Positions 1 to 8,506 are shown, counted from the stretch's first letter. The stretch is 64,000 nt of DNA from Candidatus Melainabacteria bacterium (GCA_017307165.1 JAFKGK010000015.1:1-64000); one strand, 5' to 3'. Program-made: numbers and translations. Notes: generated by a model from the sequence alone, not told the origin.

Positions 1-201
1 TCAAGATTGGCTGTAGTCAATATTTCTGGTGCTGCTTTCGGCATATAGCTATTGTAGAATCTCGCGATCATGCAGACCAGGAGCCGGATATCGCAAATTC
101 AAAAATGAGCAATGATTCAATTCCACTATGCTATACAGTGAATATTTTCGATATTTATGCCTGAGCTGGGCACATATCTAGAGCCACTCTGAGGTTTTGC
201 C

Positions 202-582
202 ATGCAGTCAGGACCAGGTTACAGCTCTATCAATCCGCAGCAAGGCAAGGGCTCGGCGATCAGAGACTTGATGCGAGCAGGATTTGATCTATATATGTCT
301 GCCGATTGTGATCACAAGCAGTTGAGCAACAAGCTCCAATCTCAAATGCCCGGACATCAGATTGATGACTACCAATCAGCGTCCCGCAAGGTGATCGATT
401 TATTTGACCTGGCCTGCAAATTGGCATTTAGATGGGCTAACGAAAATGCGCCTGGAGTGCAAATAGACGAATCGACGCTAGAAGACATCTTTTTGCAAGA
501 GTTGGCGAGCAAGGCCAATGGCTTCAGCTACGAGCAGTATCGTCGAGCCCTTCATTATGGCTTTGACAGAGCTATTTTTTGA
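202..582 (+). CDS. Hypothetical protein, 126 aa
   Basis: I do not recognise this protein. It begins at an ATG preceded by TGAGG about nine bases upstream, and it ends just before a T-rich stretch. The protein is soluble-looking, mixed alpha-helical in composition, with no signal peptide, membrane segment or cysteine cluster. The C-terminal half has acidic and aromatic residues and looks like a small helical domain. It stands alone: the next gene is convergent on the other strand. Length and a clean start favour a real gene, but nothing indicates its function. Confidence 0.55.
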   Translation: MQSGPGYSSINPQQGKGSAIRDLMRAGFDLYMSADCDHKQLSNKLQSQMPGHQIDDYQSASRKVIDLFDLACKLAFRWANENAPGVQIDESTLEDIFLQELASKANGFSYEQYRRALHYGFDRAIF

Positions 583-618
583 GTAGTTTTTTTAGAAATA
601 GGTCTAGCTTTTGTTTTG

Positions 619-1308
619 CTAGCCAAACTTGATGTCGTTTTCGAGCCTCTGGCAGTGGATGATGAGCTCGTCGTGCAGATAACTGTCGGTGTTCTCGGCA
701 ATGGGGACAAAGACTTTGCGAGTCTCATCCAGATAGGCCTGTTGCCATCTTTTGTCAGCTAACTCCCTTGCTTCGCGGACATTGTCTAATCTGGAGGCGA
801 GCTTGACTAGTTTTGTCTCGACCGAAGAATGGCTGATGCGATCGTGATAAGTATTGAGCTTTTGATCTCTCTCTATTTGCGTTGCTTGCGACGAGATCTG
901 CGGTTTGCTGAGGATCGATACCATCATGGCGATTGCCCGACCAAAGTTTTCTTCGATAGTGCCTATAGATACTCGCCCACGCGAGGATTCGACAACATCA
1001 TGCAAGAGGGCCGCTGCCACCGCCACTGGTTCTTTTAATTCTAGTTCGTCGACAATGATCATGGCTACGCGCATGGGATGGACTATGTATGGCGCGGGTT
1101 GGTTTGGAGTGTATCTAGCGGGCTTGCGCAGTTCATCAACGTGCACTTCTTCGGCTAGTGTGAGAGCTCGTCCCAGCATGACTTTGTCCTGGACCTTGAA
1201 AGGATCGATGGACAGTAGAAGCCGATGCCTGATGGAGCCGGCAAGGAGCTTGCCTGTGGGCTGGGGGGCATTGGGATTGGATGAATTGGTTGACGATGTT
1301 GGACTCAT
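619..1308 (-). CDS. HD-domain protein, RelA/SpoT-type ppGpp hydrolase-like
   Basis: An HD-superfamily metal-dependent phosphohydrolase resembling the hydrolase half of RelA/SpoT and stand-alone small alarmone hydrolases. Visible motifs, in order, are PYIVHPMRVA (first metal His), LLHDVVES (the HD pair) and KLVKLASRLDNVRE, which matches the KLADRLHNMR block of SpoT. No synthetase, TGS or ACT domain follows, so only (p)ppGpp or a related nucleotide hydrolysis is expected. The start is uncertain: an ATG at 1308 gives 229 residues with a Ser/Thr/Asn/Pro-rich leader, while a TTG at 1386 would add 26 residues. Hydrolase activity is inferred from motifs; other HD phosphohydrolases remain possible. 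Confidence 0.75.
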   Translation of the reverse strand: MSPTSSTNSSNPNAPQPTGKLLAGSIRHRLLLSIDPFKVQDKVMLGRALTLAEEVHVDELRKPARYTPNQPAPYIVHPMRVAMIIVDELELKEPVAVAAALLHDVVESSRGRVSIGTIEENFGRAIAMMVSILSKPQISSQATQIERDQKLNTYHDRISHSSVETKLVKLASRLDNVREARELADKRWQQAYLDETRKVFVPIAENTDSYLHDELIIHCQRLENDIKFG

Positions 1309-1520
1309 CAAAATATGGGATCTCTGTGATTTCGTTTGGGTAAACTTGATATGCCCATCCAGTTTCTCCAATATCTCCTTTGCCAATCTTTCAAATTCTC
1401 ACATTCTCATATTCTCACACGAGATATTGTGCTCTATAGTAAAACTCGAAAAAATGGCAAGACAGGGGAATGCGCGGTTCTTCCGTTCTCCCTTGTCTCG
1501 CCATGATCGATCAAATTTGC

Positions 1521-2063
1521 TTACTTCTTTTTGGATTTTTTCTTCTTCTTGTTCTTTTTGTTTTTTGCTTTTCCTGCTTCGTGCTTGGGTTCGGCTGCAG
1601 GAGCAGGCGATGCCACAGGCTCCTTGTCGGTGCCTTCGCCCTGGACGGGACCACCGAGAGTGCCGAGAGGAGAGTCCAGCGGGATCGGGCGATCCAGTTT
1701 GTCGACGGCGACAAAGATGGCCTCTCCTTCGGTGACTGGAAAGATCTCGCCGCCCCGCTCCGCCTCGACACGCACGCGGATGGTGATCGAAGTCCTGCCG
1801 GTCTTGATGATCTCGGTCCAGAAAGTGCAGATGTCCCCGACTTTGACGGGTTTTTCAAAGACCACTTCTTTCATGCACACGGTGACCGTGCGGTGATGCG
1901 TCACTCCACGAGCGGCGACGCCGGCAGCGATGTCGATATAGCTGAGGATGACACCACCAAAGATATTGCCGGCGGGATTGGTGTCTTTGGGAAACATGAC
2001 GACGCGGATGGCCGGACAGCCGGGATTGGCTGCCTGACCACCGCCATTGGTGTTGCAGTACAT
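1521..2063 (-). CDS. Acyl-CoA thioesterase (hotdog fold) with poly-Lys tail
   Basis: A single hotdog-domain thioesterase of the YciA/acyl-CoA hydrolase type, expected to hydrolyse acyl-CoA to free acid and CoA in the cytoplasm. The diagnostic block FPKDTNPAGNIFGGVILSYI near residues 24-43 carries the catalytic Asn/Asp region and the GG turn, and VVFEKPVKVGD is the second typical strand. The start ATG has AGGAA eight bases upstream. After the domain, from about residue 130, comes a Pro/Ala linker and then a tail in which almost every residue is lysine. That tail is unusual for the family and might bind nucleic acid, acidic lipid or ribosome. It lies downstream of the metallopeptidase-like gene on the same strand, 42 bases away, so the two may be cotranscribed. 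Confidence 0.85.
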   Translation of the reverse strand: MYCNTNGGGQAANPGCPAIRVVMFPKDTNPAGNIFGGVILSYIDIAAGVAARGVTHHRTVTVCMKEVVFEKPVKVGDICTFWTEIIKTGRTSITIRVRVEAERGGEIFPVTEGEAIFVAVDKLDRPIPLDSPLGTLGGPVQGEGTDKEPVASPAPAAEPKHEAGKAKNKKNKKKKKSKKK

Positions 2064-2105
2064 AGTTATTCCTGTCTGTTTATGAGGTGAGAGGAGAGAA
2101 AGAGA

Positions 2106-3545
2106 TCAGATGACGCGCTTTGGGGCAAAATCCGAAAGGAGAAAATTGCTCGGCCTATAGCGTGGCTCGATGCAGATGAGGCACTGCTCTTGATAAAAGC
2201 CAGCGAGGATGGAAATGACTTTTTGCGCTGCCTGTTCGCGCTCTGATTGGCTCATCTCGCTGCGATCGCACAGATCAAGCAGATGTGCGCATATGACGTG
2301 ACGCGCCTCGGCTTCGAGCAGATCACCAGCTCGAGCTTTGGCGGCGAGAGTCTCATCGCGATCGCTCCAAGTCATCACCTGACTCAGAGTCTTGTCGCCG
2401 AGGCTGGCAAAACGATACTGCGTGCAGGTCTGAGCGATGACAGCCGCAAACTGGTGCAGCAATTCAAATAAAACAAACGAGCCAGAGCCATCGATCTCCT
2501 CCTCCATCTGATCGCCAAATCGTCTATCGATCAAGCTACAGTGAGCGAGTTGCGCAGCAAAGTCTAGTTGCTGCATGAGCTCGAGAGCCAGGGCATAGCG
2601 CAAGGCGAGCGGTGGGTGGCGATCGCTTTCGAGATCTGTGTCAAAGGCCGATGAAATGTCTTGTTTGAGATGCTTATTGTCACGCATCGAAAAGTACAGA
2701 CACAGACCGTGTGCAAATGCCGGTCCAAAGTTGAGGGTGCCAATAGCATCGGCACTCAGTTCGACGGCATAGGCATCTGCTAGATAGCGCAAGACGGCCG
2801 GTTTAAGCGTGCGTTCGCCGGGGCGTTTATATGCGTTTACCTTGCGAGCGATGGCGCGTGGCACTCGCCGCATGCGAGCCTTAAGCAGACCTTTGGCTAG
2901 TGAGTCTTCAAGTTGATCCGCCAGAGCCTGTTTAAATTCTTGAGTAAAGCCAGGCACCAGCGCATGCACACCGTGACCGGCAACCTCATGACCGTCGATA
3001 ATCCACAAGGCAGGCAACTGAGCAAGACTCAGAGGCTTTGCGATGATGGTCACCGGCAATGTCCTGTCAGGCAGTAAGGTAAATGGTCCTGTTTGCTGAT
3101 CGAGGATGAAATAGCCGAGCGGGTCGAGGTTGTCGACGGAGGAAATGTCATCGATAGTGGTGAATCGATGGAGGAAGCGCTGGTAAAGATTGCTGGTGAG
3201 GGCGTTGTGGGCTTTGAGATGCTGGTCGAGACTAGCAAAGCGCAAGTCCGTCAGCTGCTGCGCTGGAGCCAGAAGGTCAGCAAATAGCTCGCGCATTTGT
3301 TTTGGCTCGAGCCCTGCCTTTTGGGCTTGCAAGATTGCTCTGGCGAGCACATCGAGATAGGTCGAGTGGTAGCGCTCCGGCAGTACTTTGGCGGCTCTGG
3401 AGAGGGTTTGCAGTGCGCCGGCGGCATCAAAGACAGACTTGAGGTCCTTATCACGACTTTGTGTCGATCTGGCCTGCGAATCGAGATAAGCGAGCATGCG
3501 GCTGAGATCACCCAACCGAGCTCTCTGGCTGATATTGGTGGCCAT
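2106..3545 (-). CDS. Putative zinc metallopeptidase with HEXXGH motif, 479 aa
   Basis: Not assignable to a named family by eye. It carries HEVAGH at residues 186-191, an HEXXXH arrangement known from dipeptidyl peptidase III (family M49, HELLGH) rather than the usual HExxH, and about 70 residues later AVELSADAIG, which could provide the third zinc ligand (Glu) as in gluzincins. No signal peptide or membrane segment is visible, so a cytoplasmic enzyme is likely. The ATG is preceded by AGGAG at good spacing. The rest of the protein is helical and rich in Leu, Ala, Asp and Arg. Peptidase activity is inference from the motif; a non-enzymatic metal-binding role cannot be excluded. Confidence 0.6.
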   Translation of the reverse strand: MATNISQRARLGDLSRMLAYLDSQARSTQSRDKDLKSVFDAAGALQTLSRAAKVLPERYHSTYLDVLARAILQAQKAGLEPKQMRELFADLLAPAQQLTDLRFASLDQHLKAHNALTSNLYQRFLHRFTTIDDISSVDNLDPLGYFILDQQTGPFTLLPDRTLPVTIIAKPLSLAQLPALWIIDGHEVAGHGVHALVPGFTQEFKQALADQLEDSLAKGLLKARMRRVPRAIARKVNAYKRPGERTLKPAVLRYLADAYAVELSADAIGTLNFGPAFAHGLCLYFSMRDNKHLKQDISSAFDTDLESDRHPPLALRYALALELMQQLDFAAQLAHCSLIDRRFGDQMEEEIDGSGSFVLFELLHQFAAVIAQTCTQYRFASLGDKTLSQVMTWSDRDETLAAKARAGDLLEAEARHVICAHLLDLCDRSEMSQSEREQAAQKVISILAGFYQEQCLICIEPRYRPSNFLLSDFAPKRVI

Positions 3546-3733
3546 GTGGCTCCTGAAGGTTGATCTGATCGATCTGTTTTAAATTTGTGTTTCTCTACGC
3601 AGTATGGGGGAAGATAGTTATTAATCTGCTTAACCTAATCGGACTAGTGTTTTCAATGAGATCTAATGCTTATAATGCAGATTTTGGACTTCGCGCCGCT
3701 CGGCTAGCACTTGGCAGCGCGTCGATACTTTGA

Positions 3734-4735
3734 TTGGTGACAGGACAAGGATATTTGACTATTACGAGCAGCGATCACCAGTCTCATCGTCCCAATCCCT
3801 TTGTGGCAGTCAGCATCGGCTTGTTTGGTGCGGTCCTCATCATCGGACTTTCCTATTATTTTTTTGCTCCAACCCCTTATCTGTTTCGCAGTCTGGATCA
3901 ATATCTCGACAAGAGCGTCAGGCTGCCAAAGTCTGCTGTGGGACCCTCCAAATCGGTTTGGCCTATTTCTCTCGAAGAAGAGCAGATGCTATGGCAAGAC
4001 GAGTTGACCAAGGTCAAGCTCAATCTAGTTGGTGCTAAGCCGCTCTCGCACAAACGCGATTTGATGCTGTATCTGGCCGATGCCTATTATCGCCATCCCC
4101 AGACGGCAGAGCAGGCCAAGAGTCTATATCAGTGCATCCTCGATGAGCCGGTGCTGCCGCACGAACACGCCTATGTAGTCCCTCCCTCGTATATCAAACA
4201 ACGCATCGGCCTGATGGCATACAAACAGCACAGATACGCCGAAGCCGAAAAATATCTGCGCCAGGCACTCGAGGGCATTGGCAAGACTAATCTCGATAAG
4301 GACCAGAAGCAAGTCGAGTCGAGTATAAAAAACGACTTGCGCGACCGACTGGCTCGGGTTTTGATCATCGAGGGCAAATTGCCGGAAGCCGAGTCGATCA
4401 TCGAAGCCAGGAGAAAAGAGATTGGAGTCGCCGATTTGACTAGCAGCGTCGAAAATCTGCTTGTACTCAATGCTGCCAATTTGGCTCTGGCCAAAAAAGA
4501 CCTGCCACGTGCTGGCAGTTTGTTTGAGACCATCAATCGCAATTTTGCCGAAGAAGAAGACAAACGAAAGATCGCTCCATTTAGCCCCCAGGATAACGAC
4601 AGGCTGCACGCCGAAGCCCTCATCGACTACGCAAGATATCTGCGATCGCCAGGTCTGTCCAAAAATGAAAATCGTGCAGCCGATGCTTTTGAGGCTATGC
4701 GTCGGGCCTATCACATCAACGAACAAGAGCCCTGA
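3734..4735 (+). CDS. Membrane-anchored TPR-like protein
   Basis: An N-terminal hydrophobic segment around residues 24-46 (VAVSIGLFGAVLIIGLSYYF) is followed by a long helical domain with tetratricopeptide-like spacing, for example LADAYYRHPQTAEQAKSLY and GLMAYKQHRYAEAEKYLRQA. This suggests a single-pass inner-membrane protein whose TPR domain scaffolds other proteins, probably on the periplasmic side. No ATG fits the start: TTG at 3734 or GTG at 3737 opens the frame, with only a weak ribosome site. It stands alone, between a divergent gene and the leader of the first ABC transporter. The function is unknown. Confidence 0.7.
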   Translation: MVTGQGYLTITSSDHQSHRPNPFVAVSIGLFGAVLIIGLSYYFFAPTPYLFRSLDQYLDKSVRLPKSAVGPSKSVWPISLEEEQMLWQDELTKVKLNLVGAKPLSHKRDLMLYLADAYYRHPQTAEQAKSLYQCILDEPVLPHEHAYVVPPSYIKQRIGLMAYKQHRYAEAEKYLRQALEGIGKTNLDKDQKQVESSIKNDLRDRLARVLIIEGKLPEAESIIEARRKEIGVADLTSSVENLLVLNAANLALAKKDLPRAGSLFETINRNFAEEEDKRKIAPFSPQDNDRLHAEALIDYARYLRSPGLSKNENRAADAFEAMRRAYHINEQEP

Positions 4736-4756
4736 TTACAAATCGATAACGGTTAG

Positions 4757-4786
4757 CATTGCTTGCGCAATGTCTTTATCTCTTTT
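4757..4786 (+). terminator. Possible weak terminator after the TPR gene
   Basis: A six-base stem CATTGC/GCAATG with a four-base loop, followed by CTTTATCTCTTTTT. The stem is short, so this is only a candidate. The remaining roughly 250 bases up to 5036 are the leader of the first ABC transporter and contain nothing else I can name. Confidence 0.3.
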
Positions 4787-5036
4787 TGAATTAATACCTG
4801 TTCAGATACACCCAAAGTATCATGACATCACCATCTCTTTTTCTTTAGAAAAGAGAGGTCCTTTTTCTTTTCTCTCCAGCAAACATCAAGCACAGTTTAG
4901 CTAAAGCAAACACCCGCTCAATTTCACCCCACAGCCTCCTCTGCAAGCAGGAAGCGCGTCGAACCGGGGTGCTGGAGAGCTCTGATAACCAGTCCTTTTG
5001 GACGCCTGCCCCTGGCAGGTAAAAGTGGAGTTCCAC

Positions 5037-6776
5037 ATGACTACTGAATCGACCAAGCGGTCGCTCTGGCGTCGTATCGTCGACATCGCCAAGCCATTCT
5101 GGTTTTCGCGCGAGCCCTGGACCGTGCGCATCCCCGTCGTCGGCACCCAATTTACCTTGCAGGAAAAGTGGAAAGCACGCGGCCTATTGGCCCTGCTCGC
5201 CCTGTTCCTGTTTTCGGTCAATATGCTCAATGTGAGCATCAACTTTGTCGCCGGGCGCTACCAGGACGCGCTGCAGGCGATGGACGCCGACACCTACTGG
5301 TATTACCTGTTCGTGTATGCAGGCGTCTTTGTCGTCGGCACGCCGATCGTCGTGTTTTACAGCTTTATCCGCGACAAATTGAGCGTTGTCTGGCGCAAGT
5401 GGCTCACCGAGCACCTTTTGACCAAGTATTTTGCCAACCGGGCCTACTACAAGGTCAACAACGACGCCCATATCGATAACCCCGACGAACGTATCGCCAA
5501 CGACATCTCCGGATTCGTCGGCGGCACTCTGAGCCTTGCGCTCGCGATCGTCGACTCCATCTTGACCTTCTGCTCGTTCATCACCATCCTGTGGATGATC
5601 TCGCCCAAGCTCGTCGGTGTGGTTTCGGCCTATGCCCTGATCGGCTCGGTGATCACTATCCTGCTGAGCTTCCGCCTGATCAAGCTCAACTACAACCAGC
5701 AGAGGCTCGAAGCAGACTACCGCTACAACCTCATCCACGTGCGCAACAACGTCGAGTCCATCGCCTTTTACCAGGGCGAGGCTCACGAGTCGATGGGCGT
5801 GCGGCGGAGGTTTGCCGAGGCGATCAAAAACTACAACTTTTTGATCGGCTGGCAGCGCAATGTTTCGATGTTTACCACGGGTTACAACTACATGGTGATC
5901 ATCGTCCCGGCTCTCGTCATCGCTCCGATGTACTTTGCCGGCACCGTCAAGCTGGGGGCCTTCACCCAGGCCAGCCTGGCGTTCTCGCAGGTCCTGGCGG
6001 CGCTCTCCATCGTGGTCTCCGAAGTGCGCGGTATCAGCTCGCTCGTGGCCTACGTCAATCGTCTCGGGGGCTTCCTCGACGCGATCGATCGTCCGTCCAT
6101 CTGTGACATGCCCGGCAATTCGCGCATCGAAAGCCGCATCGGTGACGATGTGGCCCTCGAGAAGCTCACTCTGCAGACGCCCAACTATGAGCGTACCCTG
6201 GTCACTGACCTGGATATGACCGTGGCCAAGGGCACCGGCGCTCTGATCAAGGGCCCGTCCGGCAGTGGCAAGAGCTCCATCCTGCGCGGCATCGCCGGTC
6301 TCTGGCGCTCGGGCCAGGGCACAATCGTGCACCCTGCGATCGAGGACATGATGTTCCTCCCGCAGCGCCCCTACATGGTCCTGGGCAGCCTGCGCGAGCA
6401 GATGCTCTACCCGTCGATGCGCACCGACATCACCGACGCCGAAATCGTCGCCCTGCTCAAGCAGGTCAACCTCGGCAACCTGCCGGAACGCTTTGCGGGT
6501 GGCTTTGACGCCATCATGCCCTGGGCGGATACCCTGTCGCTCGGCGAACAGCAGCGCGTGGCCTTTATCCGCCTCCTCCTCTCGCGTCCCAAGTACGCCA
6601 TCCTCGACGAGGCAACGAGCGCGCTCGATGTCGCCAACGAGGAAAAGCTGTACAAGATGCTGCAGGAAAGCGGCACGACCTTCGTCAGCGTCGGCCATCG
6701 GCCCACGCTCGACAAGTACCACAAGCAGACGCTGACCCTGGACGGGATCGGCGGCTGGGAGCTCTCCTCCAACTGA
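5037..6776 (+). CDS. ABC transporter, SbmA/BacA (ABCD-like) family, fused TMD-NBD, copy 1
   Basis: A half-transporter with an ABC_membrane_2-type transmembrane domain (about residues 40-320, six hydrophobic segments) fused to an ATPase domain (about 350-570). Walker A is GPSGSGKSS, Q-loop FLPQRPY, signature LSLGEQQR, Walker B YAILDEATSALD, and the switch His is present in SVGHR. It also has the family block IDNPDERI after TMD helix 2. Known relatives are E. coli SbmA/YddA, rhizobial BacA, mycobacterial Rv1819c and peroxisomal ABCD proteins, which move peptides, cobalamin or acyl-CoA. I chose ATG 5037 (AAGTGGAG seven bases upstream) over an upstream TTG at 4998. Two paralogues lie at 9085 and 56467. 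Substrate unknown. Confidence 0.93.
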   Translation: MTTESTKRSLWRRIVDIAKPFWFSREPWTVRIPVVGTQFTLQEKWKARGLLALLALFLFSVNMLNVSINFVAGRYQDALQAMDADTYWYYLFVYAGVFVVGTPIVVFYSFIRDKLSVVWRKWLTEHLLTKYFANRAYYKVNNDAHIDNPDERIANDISGFVGGTLSLALAIVDSILTFCSFITILWMISPKLVGVVSAYALIGSVITILLSFRLIKLNYNQQRLEADYRYNLIHVRNNVESIAFYQGEAHESMGVRRRFAEAIKNYNFLIGWQRNVSMFTTGYNYMVIIVPALVIAPMYFAGTVKLGAFTQASLAFSQVLAALSIVVSEVRGISSLVAYVNRLGGFLDAIDRPSICDMPGNSRIESRIGDDVALEKLTLQTPNYERTLVTDLDMTVAKGTGALIKGPSGSGKSSILRGIAGLWRSGQGTIVHPAIEDMMFLPQRPYMVLGSLREQMLYPSMRTDITDAEIVALLKQVNLGNLPERFAGGFDAIMPWADTLSLGEQQRVAFIRLLLSRPKYAILDEATSALDVANEEKLYKMLQESGTTFVSVGHRPTLDKYHKQTLTLDGIGGWELSSN

Positions 6777-6876
6777 GCTCTGCTCGTGGTGATCTAGTCA
6801 ATTTCAAGCCGTCGCTCTCAGCGGCGGCGAGTCTCACGTCTTGACAGACCAAACCAAACAGTCAAAGGAAATATTT

Positions 6877-7122
6877 ATGAGCAAGCCTCAGACCCCGGCC
6901 AACGACAAGAAGGCCAAGACCGCTGCCAACCTGGACACCGTGCTGACCCTGGCGACCGACACCGCTCGCGCCGAACTCGGCGAGGCCGGCAACAAGGGCG
7001 TCACCGCGGCCGCCACTCTGACCGTCAGCGCCACCGAAAACGACACCACGGACGAGACCGGCGTCAACGCCTCCGTCTCGCTGGGCGTCACCACCTCGAC
7101 CAAGACCGTCGCCGGCAAGTAA
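6877..7122 (+). CDS. Small Thr/Ala-rich protein, 81 aa
   Basis: Unrecognised. It starts at an ATG with AAAGGA seven bases upstream, 100 bases after the first BacA-type transporter and before a strong terminator, so it is probably the last gene of that transcript. The composition is striking: mostly Thr, Ala, Val, Asp, Glu and Ser, with no Cys, Trp, His, Tyr or Phe. The first 15 residues are Lys/Pro/Asn-rich and there is no signal peptide. The C-terminal part alternates hydrophobic and Thr/Ser residues (TAAATLTVSATEND, NASVSLGVTTS), as in beta-strand or amyloid-like sequences. It could be a substrate or partner of the transporter, but that rests only on adjacency. Confidence 0.65.
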   Translation: MSKPQTPANDKKAKTAANLDTVLTLATDTARAELGEAGNKGVTAAATLTVSATENDTTDETGVNASVSLGVTTSTKTVAGK

Positions 7123-7156
7123 GCCGCGCTCGGCTGCTTGAGAAAATAGGCTAAGC

Positions 7157-7210
7157 ACCTGGCTCGCAGACTCGTTTTACGAGATCCTGCGAGCCAGGTC
7201 GCTTTTTTAT
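7157..7210 (+). terminator. Strong rho-independent terminator
   Basis: A 12-base stem ACCTGGCTCGCA/TGCGAGCCAGGT closed by a partly self-complementary loop, followed by CGCTTTTTTATTTT. It ends the ABC transporter/small protein transcript. Its T-run finishes only seven bases before the nadD start codon. Confidence 0.9.
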
Positions 7211-7217
7211 TTTGTAG

Positions 7218-7817
7218 ATGAAAAATCTCGGTATCATGGGTGGGGCTTTCAACCCTATCCACTCGCGTCATCTCATGGTCGCTCAAGCCGCTTGCGATCA
7301 GCTTGCGCTCAATGCGATCGTCTTTGTCCCCTCGGGCCAGCCGCCTCACAAAAAAAATCTGCTGGACAAGGAGGAGCGTTATGCAATGGTCCTCGCGGCC
7401 ATCGCTGACAATCCCAAGTTTGAGGCCAGTCGCCTAGAAGTCGACGCTCCGGGCACGTCCTGGACGATAGATACGTTTAAGGCGATCATTGCCGATTATG
7501 CTGCCCGCAAGGAGGCGGTCAAGCTTCACTTTATCGTCGGTGAAGACAATCTGCCGGTCTTGCGCGATTACGATCGCCGCAGCGAGTTTCTTTCTCTCTG
7601 CAGGCTGGTGGTCTCGCCTCGCGCCACTGCCGACAAGAGCCTGGCTCGAGTCTGGCAGCCGCAAATGCCCGAGGCCGATCTCGCCGTGCTCGACTGCCCT
7701 GCCAACGAGGTCTCAAGCACGATCATTCGTGATTGGGTCAAGGCAGGTCGCTCGGTCAAATACCTCGTACACGACAAGGTGGACGAGATGATCAAGGCTC
7801 GCGGCCACTATCGGTAA
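7218..7817 (+). CDS. nadD: Nicotinate-nucleotide adenylyltransferase, copy 1
   Basis: NadD joins nicotinate mononucleotide and ATP to nicotinate adenine dinucleotide. Family signatures are GGAFNPIH near the N-terminus, FVPSGQPPHKK, LHFIVGEDNL and the C-terminal SSTIIRDWVKAG (ISSTxIR block). The length of 199 residues is typical. Oddities: the HxGH nucleotide-binding motif reads HSRH, so the glycine is Arg, and there is no Shine-Dalgarno sequence because the preceding terminator T-run sits where it should be. Phe-Asp in the usual FDP is also changed to Phe-Asn. A second, canonical nadD lies at 31918 inside an NAD gene cluster, so this copy may be specialised or weakly expressed. Confidence 0.88.
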   Translation: MKNLGIMGGAFNPIHSRHLMVAQAACDQLALNAIVFVPSGQPPHKKNLLDKEERYAMVLAAIADNPKFEASRLEVDAPGTSWTIDTFKAIIADYAARKEAVKLHFIVGEDNLPVLRDYDRRSEFLSLCRLVVSPRATADKSLARVWQPQMPEADLAVLDCPANEVSSTIIRDWVKAGRSVKYLVHDKVDEMIKARGHYR

Positions 7818-7842
7818 ATGGCTTTTTTGGCTTGTGTTTTAT

Positions 7843-7896
7843 GGCGTCGCACTAGAAAGAGAAGAGATTTTCTTTTTAGCGCGACGTCTTTTTTTT
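7843..7896 (+). terminator. Terminator after nadD copy 1
   Basis: Imperfect hairpin GGCGTCGCACTAGAAAG ... CTTTTTAGCGCGACG followed by TCTTTTTTTT. The long T-run and GC-rich base of the stem support intrinsic termination. Confidence 0.75.
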
Positions 7897-8326
7897 GAGC
7901 TTTGGTCTACTATATCGCGTCGGCTGACAAGGCTCGCGCCACAAGCAAGCATTGAGAAAGGGTGATGAACATCACGTGACAATGATCTTTCTCGGAGCTT
8001 GGATGCCCATTGCATGGGCTTTTGAGCAGTGTGGCAAGATCGGGATTTTTCTCCACTCGTGCAAGCCCATCGTTTTTCTCCATTTTTCTAATAGTCTCAA
8101 TGGCCTGCCGACCTTTAAAACCATTTGTCCACTGTGCTAAATCAAAGTGTTCTCGTTTTTTACGCCAATCAAAAGCAAATCCGCTCCAAGCAATATCTCT
8201 GCACCATCGATCAGTTATTACCTCGCTTTTTTGCGTCGTGATGCGGATCGTGGACGGTATGCCAGGGCAAAACGAGAATCTGCTCAACCGAGATCGATGT
8301 ATCTCATCCAGCAACGGAGACTGAAA
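7897..8326. other. Intergenic region, no gene supported
   Basis: About 430 bases between the nadD terminator and the next small gene. Short open frames exist on both strands, including a 134-codon one on the minus strand, but none has a ribosome site or recognisable similarity. It probably holds the promoter of the small charged protein; no clear -10/-35 pair was identified. Confidence 0.4.
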
Positions 8327-8506
8327 ATGACCAAGACCGGTACCACCCTCGGCGATCGCGGCAAGGCTATCGAGGACGCCTGGGCGCGCGAAGAGGATCG
8401 CAAGGCGATCGAGCGCATGAAGGAAAAGGACGCGCAGGGCAAGGGCAAGGACGACAAGGGCGGCGACAAAGGCAAGGCCAAGGGCGACACCAAGTCCAAG
8501 GCTTAA
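8327..8506 (+). CDS. Small highly charged protein, 59 aa
   Basis: Begins at ATG 8327 with GGAGA six bases upstream. The first 32 residues form a charged helix (LGDRGKAIEDAWAREED), and the rest is almost only Lys, Gly and Asp. The helix loosely resembles the opening of the DUF1476/ATP-synthase zeta-inhibitor family (DR-KAFE-KFAHDEE), but the match is short and could be coincidence. The tail looks disordered. It stands between two BacA-type transporters on the same strand, with about 580 bases of leader after it. Confidence 0.6.
   Translation: MTKTGTTLGDRGKAIEDAWAREEDRKAIERMKEKDAQGKGKDDKGGDKGKAKGDTKSKA

Noticed and set aside
5184-6722. A 512-codon minus-strand frame opposite ABC transporter copy 1, with similar ones opposite copies 2 and 3
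   Set aside because: High-GC codon bias leaves antisense frames open. The sequences are rich in Asp, His, Gly and Arg with no known motif.
7910-8314. A 134-codon minus-strand frame in the gap after nadD copy 1
   Set aside because: No ribosome site, no similarity, and it overlaps the probable promoter of the small charged gene. It cannot be fully excluded.
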